Both the position numbers and the translations under genes were made by a program. From contig JABSQL010000146.1 of NCBI GenBank assembly GCA_013215865.1, positions 1 through 9,566 of the forward strand: a stretch of DNA of 9,566 bases. Reading direction: 5' to 3'. Origin of the DNA: Candidatus Margulisiibacteriota bacterium (GTDB lineage Bacteria > Margulisbacteria > Marinamargulisbacteria > DT-59). How positions within the stretch are numbered: position 1 is the first letter of the stretch; every line of letters begins with the position of its first letter. The notes under the pieces were generated by a model, which was not told the DNA's origin, ran no database searches, and saw only the letters and a program-made list of their open reading frames with translations. Below, piece after piece: positions 1 to 6,560 of this stretch.

Positions 1-563
1 AGATAATTCACCCCCTTTTCTTGCCCCTTTCCACTACTATACATACTGGCTAATACCATTTTAAGGGCGCCACTTTTCGTCTTAAACATATATATGCCCG
101 TATCACTTTCTCCTGTATCATTTTTCTTAAGCAGAAGTGAATACCTATCTCGTTTTTCAATAGATAATTGTCTGCGATTGGTTAAAAGAATGCGGTCATG
201 AATTTCTATTTTTTGTATCACTTCATCAAAAGATACCTGTACACTCACATCAGATAATCGAGTCGATTTACGCTTTCTCTTCAATTTTTTTGTCACTGGG
301 GATTGCGTCATATCTTGAACAAACCTGCTATAACTTAATGTCTGGTTATCTCGGTTTTTTAGGGCATGAACAAAGTGTTGATGATGCTTTTCAAGATCCT
401 CTATTACCCAACCCATTTTGGACTGGTTAATAAAATAAATAGCAATGATAACCGAAGAAACCGTCATGAAAAGAGTAATTAATACAAACGGAAAAAGTAT
501 TTTTGAACGAAGAGAGCTTTTCTTTGAAAAACAAAGCGCTTTTAGACGTTCATTAAAAGTCAT
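1..563 (-). CDS. Membrane-anchored sensor-like protein, N-terminal part (cut by window edge)
   Basis: The frame is open from an ATG at 563 to the left edge, giving 187 complete codons with no stop. A short basic cytoplasmic N-terminus (residues 1-21) leads into one strongly hydrophobic segment at about residues 22-45. A charged, probably extracytoplasmic region follows, including a Lys/Arg-rich patch near 92-102. This layout (short cytoplasmic tail, one membrane helix, extracytoplasmic domain) is typical of the N-termini of histidine kinases, diguanylate cyclases, chemoreceptors and SpoIIE-like phosphatases. The output domain that would decide between them lies outside the window. The start overlaps the end of rlmB by 11 bp, so translation is probably coupled. 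I see no Shine-Dalgarno sequence. The sensor role is an inference from architecture only. Confidence 0.6.
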   Translation of the reverse strand, partial: MTFNERLKALCFSKKSSLRSKILFPFVLITLFMTVSSVIIAIYFINQSKMGWVIEDLEKHHQHFVHALKNRDNQTLSYSRFVQDMTQSPVTKKLKRKRKSTRLSDVSVQVSFDEVIQKIEIHDRILLTNRRQLSIEKRDRYSLLLKKNDTGESDTGIYMFKTKSGALKMVLASMYSSGKGQEKGVNY

Positions 564-1287
564 CATAGGCTGGTGTATTGGTCACTGTATATACCATTAT
601 ACCAGCTGCAACAGATACATTTAAAGAAGAAACTTTTCCTCTAATCGGTATTTGGACCGACATATCTAGTAGCTTAGACACCCCATGAGAAATCCCCTTT
701 TCCTCATTTCCAAATACCAATACACACGGATATTGAAACGTGTGCTTCAAAATTGTCTGAGACGATGACTCATCAGCCCCGTATAGCCAAAACCCCTCTT
801 TTTTAAGTTGTGACAGAACCCGTGATAAATTGGTTACTTTCACGAGATCCAAATGCTCAATTGCACCTGAACTTGATTTAATAACCCCTGGTGTAAGCTG
901 AACATGCCGGTCTTTTGGATATATGATGCCTTTTACTCCGAGCACTTCACAGGTTCTGAGAATGCTTCCAAAATTAAATGGATCATGCAAGTGATCCAAA
1001 GCAACCAATACTGGATACAGTGCCTTATTCTCAATGATATCTTCAAGAGACATTTGTTTTTTGGGTTGGAGAACCGCTATCACACCCTGATCTTGGCCAA
1101 GAATTCGATGAGATTTAAATACGTCAGAAGCAACATACTTAATGGAAATGCGTTTGGTCTCAGCTTCCCTTACTATATCTTTTATATAATCTTTATTTCC
1201 ATGAGATTTCAAAATAAGAATGCGGTCTACTAATACACCTGAGCGTACCGCCTCTAAAACGGATCTCTTTCCTTTAACGATGTGCAT
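553..1287 (-). CDS. rlmB: 23S rRNA (guanosine-2'-O-)-methyltransferase RlmB (TrmH/SpoU family)
   Basis: This 244-residue protein has the usual RlmB length and layout. Residues 1 to about 75 form the L30e-like RNA-binding domain, starting with the family-typical GKRSVLEAV. The rest is the knotted SPOUT methyltransferase domain. The three SpoU motifs are visible: DPFNFGSILRTCE (102-114, with N105 and R111), LVFGNEEKGIS (190-200), and IPIRGKVSSLNVSVAAG (213-229, with S221-L222-N223). RlmB methylates the 2'-O of a conserved guanosine in the peptidyl-transferase region of 23S rRNA (G2251 in E. coli) using S-adenosylmethionine. The ATG overlaps the end of the aminotransferase gene by 14 bp, and only a weak GAG precedes it. 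TrmH paralogues with other RNA targets exist, but the N-terminal domain and length favour RlmB. Confidence 0.92.
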   Translation of the reverse strand: MHIVKGKRSVLEAVRSGVLVDRILILKSHGNKDYIKDIVREAETKRISIKYVASDVFKSHRILGQDQGVIAVLQPKKQMSLEDIIENKALYPVLVALDHLHDPFNFGSILRTCEVLGVKGIIYPKDRHVQLTPGVIKSSSGAIEHLDLVKVTNLSRVLSQLKKEGFWLYGADESSSQTILKHTFQYPCVLVFGNEEKGISHGVSKLLDMSVQIPIRGKVSSLNVSVAAGIMVYTVTNTPAYDDF

Positions 1288-2566
1288 TATTCTCAGAAAC
1301 CAAAATTTTAAGCCCTTTCATCAACATTTCTTTTTCAATAATTAAAGGAGGTACCAGACGAATCACATTTTGGTGCACGCCACACGAAATGACAATTAGA
1401 AATTGATCTAAACACGCATTCATGATGGGTTTAATAATGTCTAAATAGGGTGCCTTAGATGATTTATCTGTTACAAATTCAATGCCAATCATGAGACCTT
1501 TACCGCGTATGTCGCCAACATATGGGTGATCTGCTAACGCATCTCTAAGGAATTCTATTGCATGATCGCCCAAAGAAGATACGCCTGGCAATACTTCTTC
1601 AATCACATCTATAGTGGCAAGACCTGCCGCGCAAGAAACAGGATTTCCGGTATAGGTCCCACCATGCGCACCTGCTGTCCATTGATCCATAATGTCGGGT
1701 CTAGAAACGACTGCGCCTAAAGGCATTCCGGATGCGATGCCTTTGGCCATTACCAATATATCAGGTGTAAATGTTTCATGTTGGTAAGCCATCCATTTTC
1801 CCGTTCTTCCAAATCCTGTTTGAATCTCATCCAAAATTAAGAATATGTGATGTTCTTTACAGATATCATTTAGTTCATTTAAAAATTCTGGAGGGGCAGG
1901 CACATAGCCTCCCTCTCCTAATATAGGCTCAATAATAACGGCGCACACATGTTCTTTATTGGGTTCTATAAATGCTTTAAACGCCTTAATCGCAGCAGAT
2001 TTACAATCACCCGCATCCCATGGGTTTCGGTACTCATAAGGAAAAGGGAAAAATTCTACTTGGGGCAGTAAGGGGTCATACCCTACTCTGTATGACTCTT
2101 TTGATGATGTAATGGATAATGCACCCAAAGTTCTCCCATGGAAACCTCCTTTAAAGGTAATGACATCGGTTTTTTTGGAAACGAATTTTGCCAATTTAAT
2201 GGCTGCCTCTACAGCTTCTGTGCCACTCTGCGTAAAAAAGAAGGAAGACAAGTCTCCATCCAGACATGATCCAATTTTTTCTGCCAATGCAATATTGGGT
2301 TCATAGTAAACGATTCCTGCACATGCATGAATGAGGATTTGTGACTGGGTTTGTATTGCCTTTACGACCTTTGGATGGCAATGCCCTGTGGAAGCCACGC
2401 CAACACCCGCAGCAAAGTCAAGGTAAGCGTTACCTTGAAAGTCCATTAAATAGCACCCTTCTCCCTTTTCGATTTCTATCTCAAAAAAATGAGATAAAAC
2501 AGGAGATAATACCTGCTTCGCTCTAGAAACTAATCCTTTAGAAATGGAAATAACCTCTTCATACAA
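1274..2566 (-). CDS. PLP-dependent class III aminotransferase (GabT/ArgD-type)
   Basis: A fold-type I, class III (omega-amino acid) transaminase. From a TTG at 2566 it has 430 residues, close to the roughly 426 of GabT. Visible motifs are the PLP-phosphate contact SGTEAVEAAIKLA (114-126), the cofactor-stacking FHGRTLGALS (142-151), LDEIQTGFGRTG (245-256, with D246 pairing to the pyridine nitrogen), the Schiff-base lysine K275 in MAKGIASG, GGTYTGNPV (302-310), and the substrate-side arginine R403 in VIRLVPPL. Substrate is undecided among 4-aminobutyrate, acetylornithine and other omega-amino acids. No GABA, arginine or polyamine genes are near. The frame stays open upstream to 2770, but that extension overlaps the murJ-like frame and does not look like aminotransferase sequence, so I place the start at the TTG. 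No Shine-Dalgarno is visible there, so coupling to the upstream frame, which ends at 2530, is plausible. Confidence 0.85.
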   Translation of the reverse strand: MYEEVISISKGLVSRAKQVLSPVLSHFFEIEIEKGEGCYLMDFQGNAYLDFAAGVGVASTGHCHPKVVKAIQTQSQILIHACAGIVYYEPNIALAEKIGSCLDGDLSSFFFTQSGTEAVEAAIKLAKFVSKKTDVITFKGGFHGRTLGALSITSSKESYRVGYDPLLPQVEFFPFPYEYRNPWDAGDCKSAAIKAFKAFIEPNKEHVCAVIIEPILGEGGYVPAPPEFLNELNDICKEHHIFLILDEIQTGFGRTGKWMAYQHETFTPDILVMAKGIASGMPLGAVVSRPDIMDQWTAGAHGGTYTGNPVSCAAGLATIDVIEEVLPGVSSLGDHAIEFLRDALADHPYVGDIRGKGLMIGIEFVTDKSSKAPYLDIIKPIMNACLDQFLIVISCGVHQNVIRLVPPLIIEKEMLMKGLKILVSENNAHR

Positions 2567-2823
2567 CCCATGGTTATGATTGGAAATAAGTACAAAGTTG
2601 CCAGTACAAATAGCCCCATAATACCCAAATACACAAATAGAAATAAGGTTGTTCTGGGTAAAATAGACACACACCATTCCAGCACATATCGGTTGAGAAG
2701 CCATATACTTCCAAATGCGATACTCATGGAGAGTATGTTTTTTACGTACGCTATCATATCCATCGCACAATAACCCAAAACAAGGTGAAATTCAATACCT
2801 GGTGAGTGATGCCTCCCCCTCAA
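2530..2823 (-). pseudogene. murJ: C-terminal fragment resembling lipid II flippase MurJ
   Basis: This 97-codon frame opens at a TTG. From about residue 24 it reads as amphipathic-basic sequence (IAYVKNILSM), a membrane helix (about 29-44), a short WC-containing loop, a second helix (about 57-75), and a basic tail ending KRLFPFLKD. That pattern matches the last two transmembrane helices of MurJ/MviN as I know the family. MurJ normally has about 500 residues and 14 helices, so about 85% would be missing. The upstream frame breaks between about 2751 and 2843, immediately next to the stop of the unrelated 404-residue gene. The 37-bp overlap with the aminotransferase probably preserves an ancestral murJ-aminotransferase coupling. 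Alternatives are a genuine two-helix small membrane protein starting at ATG 2763, or an assembly join. The MurJ match rests on helix pattern and a few residues, so it is only moderately secure. Confidence 0.45.
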
Positions 2824-2842
2824 CCATTCCTATTTTCGAATA

Positions 2843-4057
2843 TCATACCCTATGAACAGGTGCCTGAGAATCTACCGCCTCTTTCTTCATATCTCTAACA
2901 GGAAATACACCATTTGTATGAAACCCTTTATCTCCTTCGTTATCCTTACTGTGGGTGCGATTCATTCGTATTCCCTCAGGATCCCACTGCCCGATAACCG
3001 CATTATGTGTCTTTTTATCCACTAGTACCTTATCTGAACACATGACGTATTTTCTGTCTTTATGCTCAATTGACCCACATAATTTATCGCCTTCCCCAAA
3101 TTTGCCACTGACAGGATCTTTTGTGCTCGTTTTTGCATATTTTAAAAATGCTGCTAAAACAAAATCCATCACGCTTGACGGCTTATAATTTATTCGCTCT
3201 AGTTCTCTGGAACAATAGCTGTAGCTCCTCCCTAATAGCGTGTTTTCTGACCCTATAATTTTAGTTTGGCTTACATTTCCAACATACGCTAAAACCAATC
3301 TGCATCGCTTGTTGGGTTGCATCATAAGGGTGCCCTGCTTTACTTTCCAACTTCCACCTATTATTTGCATTTCTCTCACACCTTCGTATTTTTTCCTTAG
3401 AAGATCATCAAAGAGCTTGATAGTAAATGGTAATTCTTGATCAGGATTTTCAAATTCTATGGCCCGCATGGGAACCACATATAACAGATGGGTGTCTCTT
3501 AACTCTTCACCTTCATCAAAAGGGCAATTTTCTCTAGCTATTCTGTCTACAATATCTAATGCGGCATTAATATCTTCATATTCAAAGGTGCCTATTCCAA
3601 TATCAAATTCTTGATACCAGTCTTGAAACCCAAAAAACCGATCCGCCCCCATGATACGAGCGCCTTTATTATCAAGTTCAATTTCCTGTTGAGATACACT
3701 AATAAGATTTCGGGGTTCAAGAACCCACTTTCCTAGTTCTAATGTCAAAAAAGCAATGGCACCTGCTACAAGACCACCCCAGGATTCTCCATTATCAGCA
3801 TCCATTTTTTGGGCACCTATAACAATTCCCAACGTCATTAAACCCACATATGTTGCTTCAATGGTAGTGGCAACCCCTGGTCTTTCCTGGAGAAAATCAC
3901 GTGCTCTATTCATACATGCACTGGTTCGAATATGATCTAGAACGGTTAATGTTAGTTCATGGTCAACCGTATCGGCTACTCTTCTACCAGCACCTCCATG
4001 AACTGAGAGAGGCTGTATAGACACAGCCATAATTTTTTTTGATATTTGCTTTCTCAT
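2843..4057 (-). CDS. Unrecognised 404-residue protein with membrane hairpin
   Basis: I do not recognise the family. The N-terminus (1-60) is soluble and helix-prone. Two hydrophobic stretches at about 66-82 and 93-111, separated by an acidic loop (DADNGE, 86-91), look like a helical hairpin in the membrane. The remaining 290 residues are mixed alpha/beta and mostly hydrophilic: an aromatic patch FFGFQDWYQEFD (141-152), an acidic region (about 179-188), a strand-rich middle (190-260), and a disordered, charged tail from about 365. No signal peptide or known catalytic motif stands out. The ATG at 4057 is well supported by AAGGAGG at 4065-4071 and an upstream TTGACA promoter. It is divergent from the 491-residue gene and 19 bp upstream of the murJ-like fragment. 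Reading-frame length and expression signals make it a real gene. A function would be a guess. Confidence 0.75.
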   Translation of the reverse strand: MRKQISKKIMAVSIQPLSVHGGAGRRVADTVDHELTLTVLDHIRTSACMNRARDFLQERPGVATTIEATYVGLMTLGIVIGAQKMDADNGESWGGLVAGAIAFLTLELGKWVLEPRNLISVSQQEIELDNKGARIMGADRFFGFQDWYQEFDIGIGTFEYEDINAALDIVDRIARENCPFDEGEELRDTHLLYVVPMRAIEFENPDQELPFTIKLFDDLLRKKYEGVREMQIIGGSWKVKQGTLMMQPNKRCRLVLAYVGNVSQTKIIGSENTLLGRSYSYCSRELERINYKPSSVMDFVLAAFLKYAKTSTKDPVSGKFGEGDKLCGSIEHKDRKYVMCSDKVLVDKKTHNAVIGQWDPEGIRMNRTHSKDNEGDKGFHTNGVFPVRDMKKEAVDSQAPVHRV

Positions 4058-4064
4058 AATATTT

Positions 4065-4071
4065 CCTCCTT
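4065..4071 (-). promoter_or_regulatory. Strong Shine-Dalgarno for the 404-residue gene
   Basis: On the minus strand the sequence reads AAGGAGG, 7 bases upstream of the ATG at 4057. It is a near-perfect anti-16S match and fixes that start over the later in-frame ATG at residue 10. Confidence 0.8.
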
Positions 4072-4108
4072 ACCCAAAATATTCTCCCATAAGAGTCCTA
4101 ATTGAGCA

Positions 4109-4136
4109 ATATTATCGTTTAGAAAAGTTATGTCAA
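4109..4136 (-). promoter_or_regulatory. Sigma70-type promoter driving the leftward genes
   Basis: The minus strand carries a perfect TTGACA -35 (4131-4136), a 16-bp spacer and a TAATAT -10 (4109-4114, 4 of 6). The predicted transcript would start near 4102 with about 45 bases of leader before the ATG at 4057. It could read through the 404-residue gene, the murJ-like fragment, the aminotransferase, rlmB and the sensor gene, since all are on this strand with no terminator that I can see. Confidence 0.5.
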
Positions 4137-4157
4137 ATAATTAAGCTGATGTATAAT
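4130..4157 (+). promoter_or_regulatory. Sigma70-type promoter driving the 491-residue gene
   Basis: The plus strand carries a consensus TATAAT -10 (4152-4157) preceded, with a 16-bp spacer, by ATGTCA (4130-4135, 4 of 6 to TTGACA). The predicted start is near 4164, giving about 28 bases of leader. Its -35 box lies on the same bases as the -35 of the leftward promoter. The shared site sits in a small inverted repeat, TTAT-5-ATAA (4128-4140), that could be an operator. Confidence 0.5.
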
Positions 4158-4177
4158 AATAATTAAAATACTTTTAT

Positions 4178-4184
4178 GGAGGAG
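4178..4184 (+). promoter_or_regulatory. Strong Shine-Dalgarno for the 491-residue gene
   Basis: GGAGGAG lies 7 bases before the ATG at 4192 and 10 before the adjacent ATG at 4195. Either can be the start, and the difference is one residue. Confidence 0.75.
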
Positions 4185-4191
4185 CATTATT

Positions 4192-5667
4192 ATGATGGGA
4201 GCAAGTAGTATATCAACTCGTACTGTGCCACAGCCTGTAAAGAGCAGGGCTAGTTTGCAAAGTAAAGTCCAAGAAAACGAGTCGAAAATTGAAACTCTTG
4301 AGGCGTCAGGAAATACAACTAGGGCTTCTGATTTAGCACGACAAACTGAGGATCTAAGTAGAGCACTGATAATGGGTTCAGGCATTGTCCAAGACCCGGA
4401 AACTGGTGAGAAATTTGATGCCAGAATACCACAAGACACATTACCTGGAGGTATGAAAAGCGCGGCACAAATTAAATCTCAGAAGTTTTATGAATTACTT
4501 AGTCATTATGGGTTCAGTTGGAACGCTGAGGGCGTCATTTTCCATAGTGGTGCAAGGGGTACGAAATTTCACTATCCTAAATACAATTCTCAAAATATTG
4601 CACAACTAGAGGCGGAAATTAGGAACGATTTCCGAGGTTTCGTACGTAAACCATTACCTGCTCAAGTCTATAGTGTGGCTTCATCTGCGTCGGAAAGCAA
4701 ACATGCTAGCTCTGCGAGTCGGTCACCAAGGGCATCGGTATCAAATTTATCTCAACAGCTAACATCACACTTACTTAAATTAGGTGCGCCTCGCTCAAGT
4801 ATAGAGATATATGCCCAACTCTTAAAACATTATGGATTTACTGAATGTCGAAAGCTGAATACTTGGGGCCACCCACTTACCACCAAAGCATCCATGCGAA
4901 TATCAACCGTCCATCAAGATATTACGTTTTCGTTAAATCAGCATTCTCGAAGCACCTTTAACGAAATAGAAAAACACCTCAGAAAAACCCTTGCAAGTGT
5001 GAGTACTGGCACTGGAGCCGCTTCAGGGGTAAAAAACTTTCTGGGTAGAACCCCGCAATTTGTTCGTCCAAACACAAAGAATGTCCGCCTCATCCCACAG
5101 AATCCGAATGCGACTGGGAAACTACCAAAACTTTCAAATGACATTAATGGAACCCCTGAAGGACTGTTTAAAGCTGTTAGATTTGATCCGGGAGATGTTG
5201 TTTATGTTATACATAGATATACAGAATCTACTATGGGTGGCATCAATGCGATGTTCCCGAACGCAATTAACAAAAGTTCCAGTTTAGCAGATCATCAAAA
5301 GAGGGATATTGCAGGTACAATGAGGGAAAGAGTGACTTTCGCAGTCGGTCAACATGCCAGAAGTAGGTCTATACGGGGGCCTGTACTTCTTCAACTTAAT
5401 GTTGATGACGAAGTAGCAGAAAAAGCGGGTTGGGCAAATCCCGTAGCCCGAGGTGGACCCATTAGTAGTGACGGACTTGTTATGCTGTCTGCAGGAAGTA
5501 AATTTACAAAGGTAGAAGTTGATACATGTCGAAAATTGAGAATACCCTTATTGCAATTGACAAACAATAGAGACAGGTCAGGCTACGTATTATCCTTTGC
5601 ATGTGAGCTTCAAACTGATATGTGCAGGAAAGATTTTCATAGAGATCCGTATTACAACACTAGATAG
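4192..5667 (+). CDS. Unrecognised 491-residue multi-domain protein with an internal domain duplication
   Basis: I do not recognise the whole protein. There is no signal peptide or membrane helix, so it is probably cytoplasmic unless exported by a dedicated system. Segments in order: a Ser/Thr-rich N-terminus; a short coiled-coil-like stretch (about 22-60); domain copy A (about 97-150, containing YELLSHYGF); a low-complexity Ser/Ala/Arg linker (about 160-187); domain copy B (about 203-270, containing YAQLLKHYGF); a Gly/Pro/Asn-rich linker (270-320); and a C-terminal alpha/beta domain (about 325-491). The A/B copies have a helix, two or three strands and a closing helix, loosely like the dsRNA-binding fold of HicA toxins. 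The C-terminal domain has VVYVIHRY (336-343), GPVLLQLNV (396-404) and LVMLSAGSKFTKVEV (429-443), a strand pattern reminiscent of ADP-ribosyltransferase-like toxins. Both resemblances are weak inferences. It is divergent from the 404-residue membrane protein and shares its promoter region, so the two may work together. Confidence 0.75.
   Translation: MMGASSISTRTVPQPVKSRASLQSKVQENESKIETLEASGNTTRASDLARQTEDLSRALIMGSGIVQDPETGEKFDARIPQDTLPGGMKSAAQIKSQKFYELLSHYGFSWNAEGVIFHSGARGTKFHYPKYNSQNIAQLEAEIRNDFRGFVRKPLPAQVYSVASSASESKHASSASRSPRASVSNLSQQLTSHLLKLGAPRSSIEIYAQLLKHYGFTECRKLNTWGHPLTTKASMRISTVHQDITFSLNQHSRSTFNEIEKHLRKTLASVSTGTGAASGVKNFLGRTPQFVRPNTKNVRLIPQNPNATGKLPKLSNDINGTPEGLFKAVRFDPGDVVYVIHRYTESTMGGINAMFPNAINKSSSLADHQKRDIAGTMRERVTFAVGQHARSRSIRGPVLLQLNVDDEVAEKAGWANPVARGGPISSDGLVMLSAGSKFTKVEVDTCRKLRIPLLQLTNNRDRSGYVLSFACELQTDMCRKDFHRDPYYNTR
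4480..5001 (+). repeat. Degenerate tandem domain duplication within the 491-residue protein
   Basis: Two copies of one domain are encoded at 4480-4641 (residues 97-150) and 4798-5001 (residues 203-270). Each opens with a helix ending in LL-x-HYGF and closes with a charged amphipathic helix (LEAEIRNDFRGF against IEKHLRKTLASV). The middle has diverged and copy B is about 14 residues longer. The duplication is seen at protein level only. The DNA copies are too diverged to be a recent repeat. Confidence 0.45.
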
Positions 5668-5672
5668 TCCAG

Positions 5673-6560
5673 TTAAGCACGGGGATGGGCTTTTTTGTAA
5701 CTTTTGAGTAAATGATCTTTTGAAAGGTGGGTGTAAATTTGAGTGGTAGACAAGTGGCTATGGCCCAATAATTCTTGCACCATTTTCAGGTCTGCACCGC
5801 CATTCAATAGGTCTGTCGCAAAAGAATGTCTCAGTGTGTGGGGTGTAATATCAACACTGCCACCAAATTGAATAGATAGTTGTTTGATATTTCGTTGAAT
5901 GCTTCTACTTGTCAGTCTCTTTCCCCGAAGGTTTAAAAATACAGCACTGGGAAGAGGGACCCATTTTTTGGAGATTTCTTTGTGATAAAGATCTAAGATA
6001 TTTTTTGTCATCTCTCCAAAAAATACCACCCTCTCTTTTCGGCCCTTCCCCAATACTTTTATTTCATTTTCTGAGGTATCTATATGTTCCCAATCCACAC
6101 CTCTTAATTCTGAAACACGAAGACCTGAGCTATACAACAGCTCAACAATGAGCCTCTCTCTGAGACCCGAAAAAGTAGCCATACTGATTTGATCTAAAAA
6201 CTGAGCCACCTCTTCTTGATACATCACGCTTGGTAAAGTTTTAATCAATTTTGGTGTGATGACCCATTCCCATGGATTAAGTTTAACCCGGTTTTGTGAA
6301 ATGAGATACTTCCAAAATGAACGCACCGCTGCAATAATTCTTGCAATGCTGCGCCTAGAATATGCTTTTTTTTCCAAATATTGTAAAAAACGACGACACT
6401 TACCATGTGTTAAATAAGATACGTCCTCTAACTTAGACTCAATCAAAAAAGCATGGAGAGAAGTCAAATCACGTCTATAACTCGAAATAGTGTGGGGTGA
6501 ATAATGTCTTTCAGTCTCAAGAAAATCTAAAAATTGGGAAATATCCCTAAGAATCACCAA
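5673..6560 (-). CDS. xerC: Tyrosine recombinase XerC/XerD
   Basis: At 295 residues it has the usual Xer length. Residues 1 to about 88 are the SAM-like core-binding domain, with the typical YSPHTISSYRRDL at 20-32. The catalytic domain follows with all six active-site residues: R148 (SSGLRVSELRG), K172 (GKGRKERVV), H241 and R244 (HTLRHSFATDLL), H267 (LGHSHLSTTQIYTH) and the nucleophile Y276. Xer enzymes resolve chromosome dimers at dif with FtsK, and some mobile elements borrow them. Length and completeness fit a housekeeping Xer; the XerC/XerD split cannot be settled here, so the symbol is provisional. The start is a TTG (6560) or the adjacent GTG (6557), overlapping the upstream peptidase gene by 11-14 bp and without a visible Shine-Dalgarno, so it is probably translationally coupled. 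It ends 5 bp from the convergent 491-residue gene. Confidence 0.9.
   Translation of the reverse strand: MVILRDISQFLDFLETERHYSPHTISSYRRDLTSLHAFLIESKLEDVSYLTHGKCRRFLQYLEKKAYSRRSIARIIAAVRSFWKYLISQNRVKLNPWEWVITPKLIKTLPSVMYQEEVAQFLDQISMATFSGLRERLIVELLYSSGLRVSELRGVDWEHIDTSENEIKVLGKGRKERVVFFGEMTKNILDLYHKEISKKWVPLPSAVFLNLRGKRLTSRSIQRNIKQLSIQFGGSVDITPHTLRHSFATDLLNGGADLKMVQELLGHSHLSTTQIYTHLSKDHLLKSYKKAHPRA

Noticed and set aside
904..1233. Plus-strand 109-codon open frame inside rlmB
   Set aside because: It lies antisense to conserved RlmB motifs, has no ribosome site, and reads as non-family low-information sequence.
2567..2770. N-terminal extension of the aminotransferase to 498 residues
   Set aside because: The extra residues do not resemble class III aminotransferases, overlap the murJ-like frame along their length, and make the protein about 70 residues too long.
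2843..5667. Classical toxin-antitoxin pair
   Set aside because: Both proteins are large (404 and 491 residues), divergently transcribed, and one is membrane-associated. This does not fit standard toxin-antitoxin architecture despite the HicA-like hint.
5675..5696. Possible rho-independent terminator (AAGC...GCTT followed by six T) after the 491-residue gene
   Set aside because: The stem is only 4 bp with a 10-base loop. The T-run is suggestive but the hairpin is too weak to call, and it lies within xerC codons.
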